43,135 bases of DNA from Lachnospiraceae bacterium (lineage in GTDB: Bacteria; Bacillota; Clostridia; Lachnospirales; Lachnospiraceae): contig JAFRNR010000026.1 of the NCBI GenBank assembly GCA_017430085.1, positions 1 to 43,135 on the forward strand. Direction: 5' to 3'. The notes beneath the pieces were generated by a model. It searched no databases. It was not told where the DNA came from and saw nothing but the letters and a program-made list of their open reading frames with translations. A program made the position numbers and the translations under genes. Position 1 is the stretch's first letter. Each line of letters begins with the position of its first letter. Positions 17,066 to 25,738 of this stretch are shown here, one piece after another.

Positions 17066-18186
17066 AACGACACTTTTTATTGGCAGCCAGTGAAGCGACT
17101 TCGACGTTCTTTTACGAAAACTGGTTTTTCGTCTGGCCGTTCATCTGGGTTTTCGGCCAGATCATGAGCGGCATCATGTGGCTGCTCGATCAGGTAAACA
17201 TCTACAATATTGCGCTCTGCATCGTCTTATTTACTATCGTCACCAAAATGCTGCTGCTGCCGTTTACCATCAAGCAGCAGAAAACGGCCCGCATGCAGGC
17301 CATTATCCAGCCTGAGATCCAGGCGCTCCAGAAAAAATACCAGGGCAAGACCGACTCGATCTCCCGCCAGAAAATGTACGAAGAGCAGCAGGCCATTCAG
17401 CAGAAATACGGCGTTTCCATGTTTTCCGGCTGTCTGCCTATGCTGCTGCAGATGCCTATCCTGTTTGCGCTGTACCCGGTTATCTATCGGATGAGCAAGT
17501 ACGTGCCCCATTACAACGTACTGGAGAGCAGACTCTGCCCGGGGGGCGTAGCCAGCGAAACCTGGAACAGCATGTGGATGCTTCTGGGGATTAATCTGCA
17601 GGAAGCGCCCGGCTGGCGCCTGACGCCCGCTATTCTGATTCCCATCCTGGTGGCGGTCACCCAGTTCCTGTCCACCAAACTGCTGACTTCCCGTCAGACT
17701 CAGGGCCAGGAAGGTGCCATGGGCGCCATGAAGGCCATGAACTACGTGATGCCGCTCATGCTGGGTGTATTTGCGGTATCCTTCCCGGCTTTCCTGGGCC
17801 TTTACTGGCTGGTCCAGTCCCTGGTGATGGCCATCCAGCAGCTGATCATCAACAAGAAACTGGACAAGATCCCGATCGAAGAACTGATCAGGCAAAACGT
17901 CGAAAAAGCCAACAAGAAGCGCGCCCGCAAGGGCCTGCCGCCCATTTCGGAAAAAGCCAACATGTCCACCCGCCAGATGGGCAGTGCTTCCAATAATGCA
18001 AACAGCCTGGCCAGCCGCGCCGCCGCCGGGAAAAAGACGGATTATTCCGGTCTGAGCGCGGAAGAAAAAGAGACCATGGTCCGGGAATCCAAGGAATACT
18101 ACGCCAAAAAGGCGGCAGCGGCCCCCGGCTCGCTGGCCGCGAAAGCCAACATGGTGCGGGATTACAACGAAAGAAACAAGAAATAA
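17062..18186 (+). CDS. yidC: Membrane protein insertase YidC (Oxa1/SpoIIIJ type)
   Basis: The 374-residue Gram-positive YidC inserts and folds membrane proteins. It has an N-terminal membrane entry, the first core helix ([20 protein letters not shown], about 49-68) with Lys62 at the position of the groove Arg in Bacillus SpoIIIJ, and the [19 protein letters not shown] amphipathic hairpin. The helix [16 protein letters not shown] and two further membrane helices near 190-265 follow. The charged C-terminal tail (about 270-374) probably contacts ribosomes. No clear lipobox is visible. The gene is followed by jag after 15 bp. Confidence 0.96.
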   Translation: MKRHFLLAASEATSTFFYENWFFVWPFIWVFGQIMSGIMWLLDQVNIYNIALCIVLFTIVTKMLLLPFTIKQQKTARMQAIIQPEIQALQKKYQGKTDSISRQKMYEEQQAIQQKYGVSMFSGCLPMLLQMPILFALYPVIYRMSKYVPHYNVLESRLCPGGVASETWNSMWMLLGINLQEAPGWRLTPAILIPILVAVTQFLSTKLLTSRQTQGQEGAMGAMKAMNYVMPLMLGVFAVSFPAFLGLYWLVQSLVMAIQQLIINKKLDKIPIEELIRQNVEKANKKRARKGLPPISEKANMSTRQMGSASNNANSLASRAAAGKKTDYSGLSAEEKETMVRESKEYYAKKAAAAPGSLAAKANMVRDYNERNKK

Positions 18187-18201
18187 CGGAAAAGGACAGA
18201 T

Positions 18202-18867
18202 ATGAAGCACGAATTATTCAACGGAAAAACCATTGATGATGCGATCAATAAAGCAATCGTGGAACTGCGGATCACCAGCGACCAGCTGGAATACGTAGTG
18301 GTGGACAAAGGCAGCAACGGCATCCTGGGCATCGGGGCCCGTCCGGCCGTGATCGAAGCCTGGGCCAAGGATACGGTCATGGGCGCCGCGCAGGAATTTC
18401 TGGAAAATCTTTTCCGCACCATGAACATGGAAGTGGAGATCCTGGGCGAATACAACGAAGAAGAACGCACCCTGAGCCTGGACCTGCAGGGCGAAGACAT
18501 GGGCATCCTGATCGGCAAACGCGGCCAGACCCTGGATTCCCTGCAGTACCTGACCTCCCTCGTGGTCAACAAGAACAGCGAAGACTACATCCGTGTGAAG
18601 CTGGATATCGAAAATTACCGGGAACGCCGGGAAGACAGCCTGGAAAACCTGGCCCGCAGCTGCGCGGCCAAGGTCAAGAAGACCCGCAAGCCCATCGTGC
18701 TGGAGCCGATGAACCCCTACGAGAGACGGATCATCCACTCCTGCCTGCAGAACGACCGGAACGTGATCACCTCCAGCGAGGGCGAGGAGCCCTACCGCCA
18801 CGTGGTCATTTCCTTAAAGCGCGGCGGAAAGAAGTCCGGCAAGGCGGACGGCGCGGCGGAGGAGTAA
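18202..18867 (+). CDS. jag: RNA-binding protein Jag/KhpB
   Basis: The 221-residue protein has the three-part KhpB design. It has an N-terminal Jag domain (FNGKTIDDAINKAIVELRI.., about 5-55), a type II KH domain with the GKRG loop (ILIGKRGQTLDSLQYL, about 103-118), and a C-terminal R3H domain (PMNPYERRIIHSCLQN, about 172-187). In Gram-positive bacteria it binds RNA and affects cell elongation and division, and it is cotranscribed with yidC. AAGGACAG precedes the ATG at 18202. Confidence 0.95.
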   Translation: MKHELFNGKTIDDAINKAIVELRITSDQLEYVVVDKGSNGILGIGARPAVIEAWAKDTVMGAAQEFLENLFRTMNMEVEILGEYNEEERTLSLDLQGEDMGILIGKRGQTLDSLQYLTSLVVNKNSEDYIRVKLDIENYRERREDSLENLARSCAAKVKKTRKPIVLEPMNPYERRIIHSCLQNDRNVITSSEGEEPYRHVVISLKRGGKKSGKADGAAEE

Positions 18868-18913
18868 CGGATCGGTGTCGGAAGGCCTGACGGCCGCGGC
18901 ATCGGATGCGCAG

Positions 18914-18933
18914 GGGCGGCCGGAGGGCCGCCC
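18914..18933. repeat. GC-rich palindrome between jag and mnmE
   Basis: GGGCGGCC-GGAG-GGCCGCCC (18914-18933) forms a perfect 8-bp stem and is followed by TTTGCTG. It may attenuate transcription between jag and mnmE, and it resembles the palindromes at 6483-6500 and 22256-22272. Confidence 0.55.
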
Positions 18934-18952
18934 TTTGCTGAAAGGAAGAAAG

Positions 18953-20323
18953 ATGGTTCGGCAGGATATTATCGCAGCGGTCTCGACCGGGCTGATCGCG
19001 GGCGGCATCGGGATCGTCCGGGTCAGCGGGGCAGGCGCCGCCGCGCTGTGCGCGCCGCTGGTACGGATCCGCGGCCTGGATCTGACGGAGGCGCAGCCCA
19101 ATCATTTATATTACGGAAAGATCGCGGAAAACGGCGCGGTGCTGGACGAAGCCCTGATCGCGGTGCTGAAGGCGCCGCACAGCTATACGGCGGAGGACAC
19201 GGTGGAACTGCAGTGCCACGGCGGTCCGCTGGTGCTGCAGCGCGTGCTGGAAGCGGTGCTGCGGGCCGGGGCGCGCCTGGCGGAGCCCGGGGAATTCACC
19301 AAGCGGGCGTTTCTGAACGGCCGCCTGGATTTAAGCGAGGCGGAAGCGGTCATGGACCTCATCTCCGCGGACACCGAACTGGCCCGGGAAACGGCGGTGA
19401 AGCAGCTGCAGGGCGCGCATTCGGAGAAGATCCGCGCGCTGCGGGCCGTTCTGCTGGAAAAGACTGCGTTCATCGAGGCGGCGCTGGACGATCCGGAGCA
19501 TTACTCGCTGGACGGCTATGGGGAAAAGATCCGGCCGGAACTGGAAGATTTGAAGGCGCAGATCGAAGCGCTCCTCTCCTCTTCCGACAACGGCCGCGTG
19601 CTGGCGGAGGGCATCCGCACGGCCATCGTGGGGCGGCCCAACGTGGGCAAATCCTCGCTGCTCAACTACCTGCTGGGCTTTGAGCGGGCCATCGTGACCC
19701 GCATCCCGGGCACGACGCGGGACACCATCGAGGAAAGCTGCCGCGTCGGTCAGCTGGTGCTGAAACTGTCCGATACCGCGGGGATCCGCGAAAGCGAGGA
19801 CACGGTGGAGCGCATCGGCATCGACCGGGCGCGGGAAGCCGTGCGGGACGCGGACCTTGTCCTTCTCATGTGGGACGGGTCGCAGGCGCCGGAGCCGGAG
19901 GACCGCGCGCTGCTGGAGTTGTGCGCGGGCAAGCCTGCTCTTCTGTTGCTGAACAAAGCGGATCTGGGGCTGCAGGCGGACCCGGCGGCGCTGGAAAAAG
20001 AGACCGGGCGGGCCTGTTTTGCGGTATCCGCGCGGGACGGCCGGGGGATCGGCGCGGTGCTGGAGCGGGTCCAGGAGATGTTCCGCCTGGAGGAGATCCG
20101 CCAGCAGCCGGTCCTGGTCACCAATCTGCGTCACAAAGCCCTGCTGCAGGACGCGGCGGCGGCGCTGGAAAACGCGCTGGAGACGCTGCGGAGCGGGGCG
20201 CCGGAGGATTTTCTGACGATCGACCTGCTGGACGCGTACCGTTCGCTGGGCCTGATCATCGGGGAAGAGGCCGGGGAAGACCTGATCAACGAGATCTTCA
20301 GCAAATTCTGTATGGGGAAGTAA
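18953..20323 (+). CDS. mnmE: tRNA uridine-5-carboxymethylaminomethyl modification GTPase MnmE
   Basis: MnmE works with MnmG to install the cmnm5 or nm5 group on U34 of tRNAs. The ATG at 18953 is chosen because AAAGGAAG lies just upstream and [13 protein letters not shown] is the family start; an open frame from 18875 would add 26 unrelated residues. The protein has 456 residues. The N-terminal domain is formyl-THF-binding. The G domain shows G1 [10 protein letters not shown]2 PGTTRDT, G3 DTAG and G4 NKAD. The protein ends FSKFCMGK, with the catalytic Cys453 of the C-x-GK tail. mnmG follows after one base. Confidence 0.97.
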   Translation: MVRQDIIAAVSTGLIAGGIGIVRVSGAGAAALCAPLVRIRGLDLTEAQPNHLYYGKIAENGAVLDEALIAVLKAPHSYTAEDTVELQCHGGPLVLQRVLEAVLRAGARLAEPGEFTKRAFLNGRLDLSEAEAVMDLISADTELARETAVKQLQGAHSEKIRALRAVLLEKTAFIEAALDDPEHYSLDGYGEKIRPELEDLKAQIEALLSSSDNGRVLAEGIRTAIVGRPNVGKSSLLNYLLGFERAIVTRIPGTTRDTIEESCRVGQLVLKLSDTAGIRESEDTVERIGIDRAREAVRDADLVLLMWDGSQAPEPEDRALLELCAGKPALLLLNKADLGLQADPAALEKETGRACFAVSARDGRGIGAVLERVQEMFRLEEIRQQPVLVTNLRHKALLQDAAAALENALETLRSGAPEDFLTIDLLDAYRSLGLIIGEEAGEDLINEIFSKFCMGK

Positions 20324-20324
20324 G

Positions 20325-22220
20325 ATGGCGGAGATGCGCTTGAACTGCATAACACGGACGGACGTGGTGGTGATCGGCGCCGGCCACGCGGGCTGCGAGG
20401 CGGCCCTGGCGGCGGCCCGGCTGGGCAAGGACACCGTCTTGTTTACCGTGAGCGTGGACAGCATCGCCATGATGCCCTGCAACCCAAATATCGGCGGCAG
20501 CTCCAAGGGCCACCTGGTGCGCGAAGTGGACGCGCTGGGCGGTGAGATGGGCCGGAACATCGACAAATGCTTCATTCAGAGCAAGATGCTGAACGAATCC
20601 AAAGGCCCGGCGGTGCATTCGCTGCGCGCGCAGGCCGATAAGCGGGCCTACAGCCAGTGCATGCGCGAAACGCTGGAAAATACGCCGAATCTGCACATCC
20701 GCCAGGCGGAAGTCGCGAAGATTCTGGTGGAGGACGGCGCCGTGAAGGGCGTCGAGACGGTCAGCGGCTGGCAGTATCTGGCGGAGGCGGTGATCCTCTG
20801 CACCGGAACGTATCTGAAGGCGCGCTGCCTGCACGGCGAAGTCAGCGAAGAGACCGGGCCGAACGGGCTGAAGCGCGCGGAATACCTGTCGGATTCGCTG
20901 CGCGACGCGGGGCTGCGCCTGCTGCGCTTCAAGACCGGCACGCCGGCGCGCGTGGACGGCCGGACCGTGGATTTCTCCAAAATGGAGGAACAGCGGGGCG
21001 ACGACCCCGTCACGCCGTTCTCCTTCGCCAACCGGCCGGAGGACATCGCGCGGCCGCAGGTCTCCTGCTGGCTCACGTACACGAACGAGGCGACGCACGA
21101 GGTCATCCGGCAGAACATCGACCGCAGCCCGCTGTTTTCCGGCGTGATCACGGAGACCGGGCCGCGCTATTGTCCGTCAATTGAGGACAAAGTGGTCAAA
21201 TTTCCTGACAAAGACCGGCATCAGCTGTTTATTGAGCCGGAAGGACTGTACACGAACGAGCTGTACATCTCCGGGATGTCCAGTTCATTGCCGGAGGACG
21301 TGCAGGAGGCGATGATCCATACGGTGCGGGGTCTGGAGCAGGCGCGGATCGTGCGGAACGCGTACGCGATCATGTACGATCTGCTGGACGCGACGCAGCT
21401 CAAGCACACGCTGGAGTGCAAGGCCATCCGCGGGCTGTTCAGCGCAGGGCAGAGCAACGGCTCCTCGGGGTACGAGGAGGCGGCGGCCCAGGGGCTGATC
21501 GCGGGGATCAACGCGGCGCGGCTGCTGGACGGGAAGGATGAATTCGTGCTGGAGCGGTCCGACGGGTATATCGGCGTGCTGATCGACGACCTGGTGACGA
21601 AGGAGAATATCGAGCCGTACCGGATGATGACGTCGAGGGCAGAGTACCGATTGCTGCTGCGGCAGGACAATGCGGATTTAAGACTTACCCCCAGGGGGTA
21701 TTCTGCCGGGCTGATCAGCGAGGAGCGCTGGCAGCAGTTTCTGTTGAAACAGCAGCAGATCTGTGATGAGCTGGAGCGCGTGCGGCAGGTGACGGTGGCG
21801 CCTTCGGAGGAGGTGCAGAAGTTCCTGGAAGCGCATGATTCGACGCCGCTGAAGTCCGGGATCGGGCTGGCGGAGCTGGTGAAGCGGCCGGAACTGGATT
21901 ATGAGAGCCTCTCTCCGCTCGATCCGGCGCGTCCTCTCCTGCCGGCGGCGGTGCGCGAGCAGGTGAACATCACGCTGAAGTACGAGGGGTACATCCTGCG
22001 CCAGAAACAGCAGGTGGAGCATTTCGCGAAACTGGAGCGGCGGCGGATCCCGGCGGGGATCGATTATCAGGACGTGCAGAGCCTGCGGCTGGAGGCGCGC
22101 CAGAAACTGGAGCGGATCAGGCCGGAAACGCTGGGGCAGGCGTCGCGGATCGCGGGCGTGTCGCCGGCGGACGTGGCGGTGCTGCAGGTGTATCTGGAGA
22201 AACATAAGGAACTGACGTAA
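20325..22220 (+). CDS. mnmG: tRNA uridine-5-carboxymethylaminomethyl modification enzyme MnmG
   Basis: The 631-residue FAD/NADH-dependent partner of MnmE has the dinucleotide-binding [10 protein letters not shown] (about 18-27) at the N-terminus. The second signature, [24 protein letters not shown], lies between about residues 50 and 73. The [21 protein letters not shown] motif lies near 365-385 and the helical tRNA-binding C-terminus ends [11 protein letters not shown]. It starts one base after the mnmE stop, so coupling is near certain. With MnmE and MnmA it completes wobble-uridine modification for this genome region. Confidence 0.97.
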   Translation: MAEMRLNCITRTDVVVIGAGHAGCEAALAAARLGKDTVLFTVSVDSIAMMPCNPNIGGSSKGHLVREVDALGGEMGRNIDKCFIQSKMLNESKGPAVHSLRAQADKRAYSQCMRETLENTPNLHIRQAEVAKILVEDGAVKGVETVSGWQYLAEAVILCTGTYLKARCLHGEVSEETGPNGLKRAEYLSDSLRDAGLRLLRFKTGTPARVDGRTVDFSKMEEQRGDDPVTPFSFANRPEDIARPQVSCWLTYTNEATHEVIRQNIDRSPLFSGVITETGPRYCPSIEDKVVKFPDKDRHQLFIEPEGLYTNELYISGMSSSLPEDVQEAMIHTVRGLEQARIVRNAYAIMYDLLDATQLKHTLECKAIRGLFSAGQSNGSSGYEEAAAQGLIAGINAARLLDGKDEFVLERSDGYIGVLIDDLVTKENIEPYRMMTSRAEYRLLLRQDNADLRLTPRGYSAGLISEERWQQFLLKQQQICDELERVRQVTVAPSEEVQKFLEAHDSTPLKSGIGLAELVKRPELDYESLSPLDPARPLLPAAVREQVNITLKYEGYILRQKQQVEHFAKLERRRIPAGIDYQDVQSLRLEARQKLERIRPETLGQASRIAGVSPADVAVLQVYLEKHKELT

Positions 22221-22568
22221 ATGTTTCACGTGAAACATGCGGGGTAAAGCATGCGGGCGGCCGGCGGCCGCCTGTTTTATATGGATCATCCGGGAAACTC
22301 AGGGGCGGCCATAGACCGCCTGATATTATGTTTCACGTGAAACATGGAGCGGAACATCTTAACGCGGGTGTCCGGATCCCGGGCCGATGAAACATCGGCC
22401 CCTACGGCAGCAGCTGGGGCATTTTTGAACGAGCCCGATGTTTAAAAAATATTTCACGTGAAACATTCGTGACATTTCAGCGGGCGGCCGGGGGCAGCCC
22501 CTACTTTACATCCATCCGCAAATACGTTATAATACACACAATGTTTCACGTGAAACATAAGGAGGGAT
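22221..22568 (+). promoter_or_regulatory. parS: mnmG-rsmG intergenic region: parS array, palindromes and promoter
   Basis: No gene is seen here. Three perfect parS palindromes TGTTTCACGTGAAACA lie at 22222-22237, 22329-22344 and 22542-22557. A one-mismatch copy (TATTTCACG..) lies at 22450-22465. These are the ParB-binding centromere sites of Firmicutes. Between them are GC-rich hairpins at 22256-22272, 22381-22401 and 22482-22503. A promoter, TTTACA (22505-22510), 17 bp, TATAAT (22528-22533), precedes rsmG. The last parS lies at about +3 to +18 of its predicted start, so ParB binding could repress rsmG-parA-parB. Confidence 0.92.
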
Positions 22569-23288
22569 ATGGAAAACCGGAAGGAAATCCTGCAGAAAAG
22601 CTTTGAAACGGCGGGGATCGCGCTGACGGAGGCGCAGGCCGCGGCGTTTCTGCGGTATGCGGAACTGCTGGAGGAATGGAATGCGAAAATGAATCTGACG
22701 GCCATCACGGAGTTCCCGGAGGTGGTGCGGAAGCATTTTCTGGACTGCGTGTATCCCTTCGCGGAGGGACGGACCGGGACGGACCAGACGCTGATCGACG
22801 TCGGGTCCGGGGCCGGATTCCCCGGGATCCCGCTGAAGATCCTGTTTCCGGACCTCAAGATCACGCTTATCGACGCTCTGAACAAGCGCGTCCGATTTTT
22901 GGAGGAAGTGATCCGGGCCCTGGAACTTACCGGTATCCGGGCCGTGCACGGCCGGGCGGAGGATCTGGCGCGTGACAAAGCCTTCCGGGAGCGCTTTGAC
23001 CTGGCCGCGGCCCGCGCCGTGGCGCCGCTTCCGGTGCTGGCGGAGTACTGCCTGCCCTTTGTCCGGAAAGGCGGCCGTTTCCTGGCCTATAAATCCGGCC
23101 GGGTGCAGGAAGAACTGGCCGGCGCAGCGAACGCCCTGAAGATCCTGGGCGCCCGGGAGCGGGATTCCCTGTACTACACGCTTCCCGGCGCGGAGGACGG
23201 CCGTTCGCTGCTGATCCTGGAAAAAGAAAGAAACACCCCGGCGCTCTACCCGAGAAAAGCCGGGACAGCAAGTAAAAAACCGTTGTGA
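22569..23288 (+). CDS. rsmG: 16S rRNA (guanine-N7) methyltransferase RsmG
   Basis: The 239-residue SAM-dependent enzyme methylates a guanine in the 530 loop of 16S rRNA (G527 in Escherichia coli). Characteristic stretches are LLEEWNAKMNLTAIT (about 35-49), DVGSGAGFPGIPLKI for SAM binding (about 76-90), ITLIDALNKRVRFLEE and the DLAAARAVAPLPVLAEY block. The ATG at 22569 follows AAGGAGG. It is the first gene of the rsmG-parA-parB group, with a promoter overlapped by parS. Confidence 0.96.
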   Translation: MENRKEILQKSFETAGIALTEAQAAAFLRYAELLEEWNAKMNLTAITEFPEVVRKHFLDCVYPFAEGRTGTDQTLIDVGSGAGFPGIPLKILFPDLKITLIDALNKRVRFLEEVIRALELTGIRAVHGRAEDLARDKAFRERFDLAAARAVAPLPVLAEYCLPFVRKGGRFLAYKSGRVQEELAGAANALKILGARERDSLYYTLPGAEDGRSLLILEKERNTPALYPRKAGTASKKPL

Positions 23289-23301
23289 CACAAGGAGAAT
23301 C

Positions 23302-24078
23302 ATGGGTCGAATCATTGCGATCGCGAATCAGAAAGGCGGCGTGGGCAAGACCACGACCGTGATCAATTTGTCCGCGGCGCTGGCCGAAGCCGGCAAAAGG
23401 ATCCTGACTGTGGACATGGACCCGCAGGGCAACGCCTCCAGCGGCCTCGGGATCGACAAGGCGCGCGTGGACAAGACCGTTTACCAGATGATGATCGGCG
23501 AATGCGGCCTGAAGGACTGCCTTCACAAGAGCGCCGTCAAAAACCTGACGGTCGTGCCGGCCACGGTGCATCTGGCCGGGGCCGAGGTGGAGCTGATCGG
23601 GACGCCGGACAGCCAGCGCATCCTGAAAAACGCGCTGGAACCGGTGCGGGACGGGTACGATTTCATCCTGATCGACTGCCCGCCGTCCCTGAACCTGCTC
23701 ACCGTCAATGCAATGGTGGCCGCGGACTCTGTCATGGTGCCCATCCAGTGCGAATATTACGCGCTGGAGGGCTTATCGCAGCTGATGTACACGATCGGAC
23801 TCGTGCAGCGGAGCCTGAACCCCGCGCTGAAGATCGACGGCGTCGTCTTCACGATGTTCGACGTACGCACCAACCTGTCCGCCGAAGTGGTGGAAAACGT
23901 CAAGCAGAACTTCCGGCAGCACATTTACCGCTCGGTGATCCCGCGGAACGTGCGCCTGGCGGAAGCGCCCAGCCACGGACTGCCCATCACGATGTACGAC
24001 AGCCGCTCCACGGGGGCGGAGAGCTACCGGAAGCTGGCCAAAGAGGTCATGCAGAACAAGATCGAAGGGATCGGATAA
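23302..24078 (+). CDS. parA: Chromosome-partitioning ATPase ParA (Soj)
   Basis: The 258-residue deviant Walker A ATPase has KGGVGKTTT at residues 11-19, Walker A' DMDPQGNASSG, and Walker B FILIDCPPSLNLL. It dimerises on DNA with ATP and works with ParB bound at parS to segregate origins; in Bacillus the homologue Soj also controls DnaA. There is no extra N-terminal DNA-binding domain, so this is the short chromosomal type. The ATG follows AAGGAGAATC. parB begins 46 bp later. Confidence 0.96.
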   Translation: MGRIIAIANQKGGVGKTTTVINLSAALAEAGKRILTVDMDPQGNASSGLGIDKARVDKTVYQMMIGECGLKDCLHKSAVKNLTVVPATVHLAGAEVELIGTPDSQRILKNALEPVRDGYDFILIDCPPSLNLLTVNAMVAADSVMVPIQCEYYALEGLSQLMYTIGLVQRSLNPALKIDGVVFTMFDVRTNLSAEVVENVKQNFRQHIYRSVIPRNVRLAEAPSHGLPITMYDSRSTGAESYRKLAKEVMQNKIEGIG

Positions 24079-24123
24079 AACTTTCCTGAAACCCGCGGGA
24101 AAGAGAGAGGAACCAAAAAGACG

Positions 24124-25062
24124 ATGGCACGGAAAAACGCGCTGGGACGGGGCCTGGGGGCCCTGATTCCCGGGTTTGAACCCGAAAAAGTGGATAATTC
24201 CCCCAAAAATTTTCCTTCTGAGAAAAAGTTATCCACAAAACCGAAGGAAAATGTGGACAGCCCGGGGGATAAAACGAACAAAGTTTTGCTTCTTCCCCTG
24301 TCCAAAGTGGAGCCGCGCGAAGGCCAGCCCCGCATGATCTTTGACGATGCGTCGCTGGCGGAGCTGGCGGAATCCATCAAACTGCACGGCGTCCTGCAGC
24401 CCATCCTCGTGGTGGACCGCGGGGACCATTACGAGATCGTCGCCGGCGAGCGCCGCTGGCGGGCGGCCAAGCAGGCGGGCCTGACGAAGATCCCCGCCAT
24501 CGTGCAGGACTTCAAGGATACGGAGCTGCAGGAGCTGGCGCTCATCGAAAACATCCAGCGCGAAGACCTGAACCCGATCGAGGAGGCGCAGGCCTACCGG
24601 CAGCTGCTGGACGAGTACGGCATCAAGCAGGAAGAACTGGCCCACCGGGTCTCGAAGAGCCGCACCGCGGTCGCGAACAGCCTGCGGCTGCTGAAGCTGG
24701 ACGAGCGCGTGCAGGCCATGGTGATGGACGGCTCCCTGAGCGAGGGCCACGCCCGGGCGCTGCTGGGCCTGGCGGACAAGAAGCAGCAGTTCGAACTTGC
24801 CGGCGACGTCATCGCGAAGCAGCTCAGCGTGCGGGAGACCGAAGCGCTGGTCAAGCGCATCAAGGAGGGCAGGCCCCGGAAGCGGGCCGTCCTGCGCGAC
24901 GGCCGCGAGAGCGCGTACGACGAACTCGTCCTGCAGCTGCGGCGTTCCCTGGGGACCCGCGTGAACATCCGCCGGACCGGGGAAAACAAGGGCCAGATCG
25001 TCATCGATTATTATTCGCTGGAAGAGCTGGAGCAGATCTCGGACCGGATCCGGCGCGGGTGA
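24124..25062 (+). CDS. parB: Chromosome-partitioning protein ParB (Spo0J)
   Basis: The 312-residue CTP-dependent clamp loads at parS. The N-terminal LGRGLGALIPG is the typical ParA-contacting start. Residues about 20-55 are a low-complexity linker. The CTPase core then shows GERRWRAAKQAG and the ENIQREDLNPIEEA signature. The HTH (QEELAHRVSKSRTAVANSLRLL) reads parS, and a C-terminal dimer domain ends the protein. Four parS palindromes lie 1.6 kb upstream. Oddly, the DNA coding for the linker contains several DnaA-box sequences (24189-24260). Confidence 0.96.
   Translation: MARKNALGRGLGALIPGFEPEKVDNSPKNFPSEKKLSTKPKENVDSPGDKTNKVLLLPLSKVEPREGQPRMIFDDASLAELAESIKLHGVLQPILVVDRGDHYEIVAGERRWRAAKQAGLTKIPAIVQDFKDTELQELALIENIQREDLNPIEEAQAYRQLLDEYGIKQEELAHRVSKSRTAVANSLRLLKLDERVQAMVMDGSLSEGHARALLGLADKKQQFELAGDVIAKQLSVRETEALVKRIKEGRPRKRAVLRDGRESAYDELVLQLRRSLGTRVNIRRTGENKGQIVIDYYSLEELEQISDRIRRG
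24189..24260. promoter_or_regulatory. DnaA-box cluster inside the parB coding sequence
   Basis: Within 72 bp there is AGTGGATAA (24189-24197, reverse TTATCCACT), a perfect TTATCCACA (24229-24237) and the weaker TGTGGACAG (24252-24260). They code for the poorly constrained linker of ParB, so the sequence is free to serve as a binding site. A DnaA-titration or regulatory role is inferred, not shown. Confidence 0.5.
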
Positions 25063-25180
25063 GCGGATGGTTGGTCCGGTCCGAGCGCGCCGCGGATAGT
25101 GCAAACACAGAAAATATTTACCAGAATAACACATAAACAATAAAATGAGTTTGCCGATATTAACTTTTTGAGAGGACATT

Positions 25181-25723
25181 ATGAACAGCGATCTACTGAG
25201 CAAATGGGGTGTGGACCCGGGCATCGTGATCCTGGTCCTGGCGGGCCTGGTCGTCGTCCTGGCCGCCCTGGTCATCTATTACGTGATCCGGTCCGGCCGC
25301 CTGTTCCGGGACTATGAGCGCTTCATGCGCGGCAAAAACGGAGCGGACCTGGAAAGCACGCTGCACGAACTGACGAACCGGGTCGAGCGCCTGCAGAACC
25401 AGGACATGGCCAACAAAGACATGCTGCGCGTCCTGAACCGCAAGCAGATCAACGCCTACCAGAAGACGGGCATCAAGAAATACAACGCGTTCGAAGGCAT
25501 GGGCGGCATGGCCAGCTTCGCCATCGCCCTGCTGGACCTGGAAAACAACGGGGTCATCCTCAATGTGATCCACAGCCGCAACAGCTGCTACACCTACCTG
25601 AAGGAAATCAAGGAAGGCGAGTGCGAAGTGGCGCTGAGCGCGGAGGAAAAGGCGGCCCTGATGCAGGCCACGCGCAAAAAAGACCGGTTCTACGACAAGG
25701 ACGAGGACGTTCTGGAAGAGTAA
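25181..25723 (+). CDS. DUF4446-family single-pass membrane protein
   Basis: The 180-residue protein has one N-terminal transmembrane helix (VILVLAGLVVVLAALVIYYV, about 16-35), then a coiled-coil stretch (ESTLHELTNRVERLQNQ, about 58-74). The conserved globular part has KYNAFEGMGGMASFAIALLD and NGVILNVIHSRNSCYTY. That layout is DUF4446. Such proteins often lie directly downstream of parB in Clostridia, as here (118 bp gap). The function is unknown; a link to cell envelope or division near the origin is only suggested by position. Confidence 0.88.
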   Translation: MNSDLLSKWGVDPGIVILVLAGLVVVLAALVIYYVIRSGRLFRDYERFMRGKNGADLESTLHELTNRVERLQNQDMANKDMLRVLNRKQINAYQKTGIKKYNAFEGMGGMASFAIALLDLENNGVILNVIHSRNSCYTYLKEIKEGECEVALSAEEKAALMQATRKKDRFYDKDEDVLEE

Positions 25724-25738
25724 GAATGAGGGCAAATT

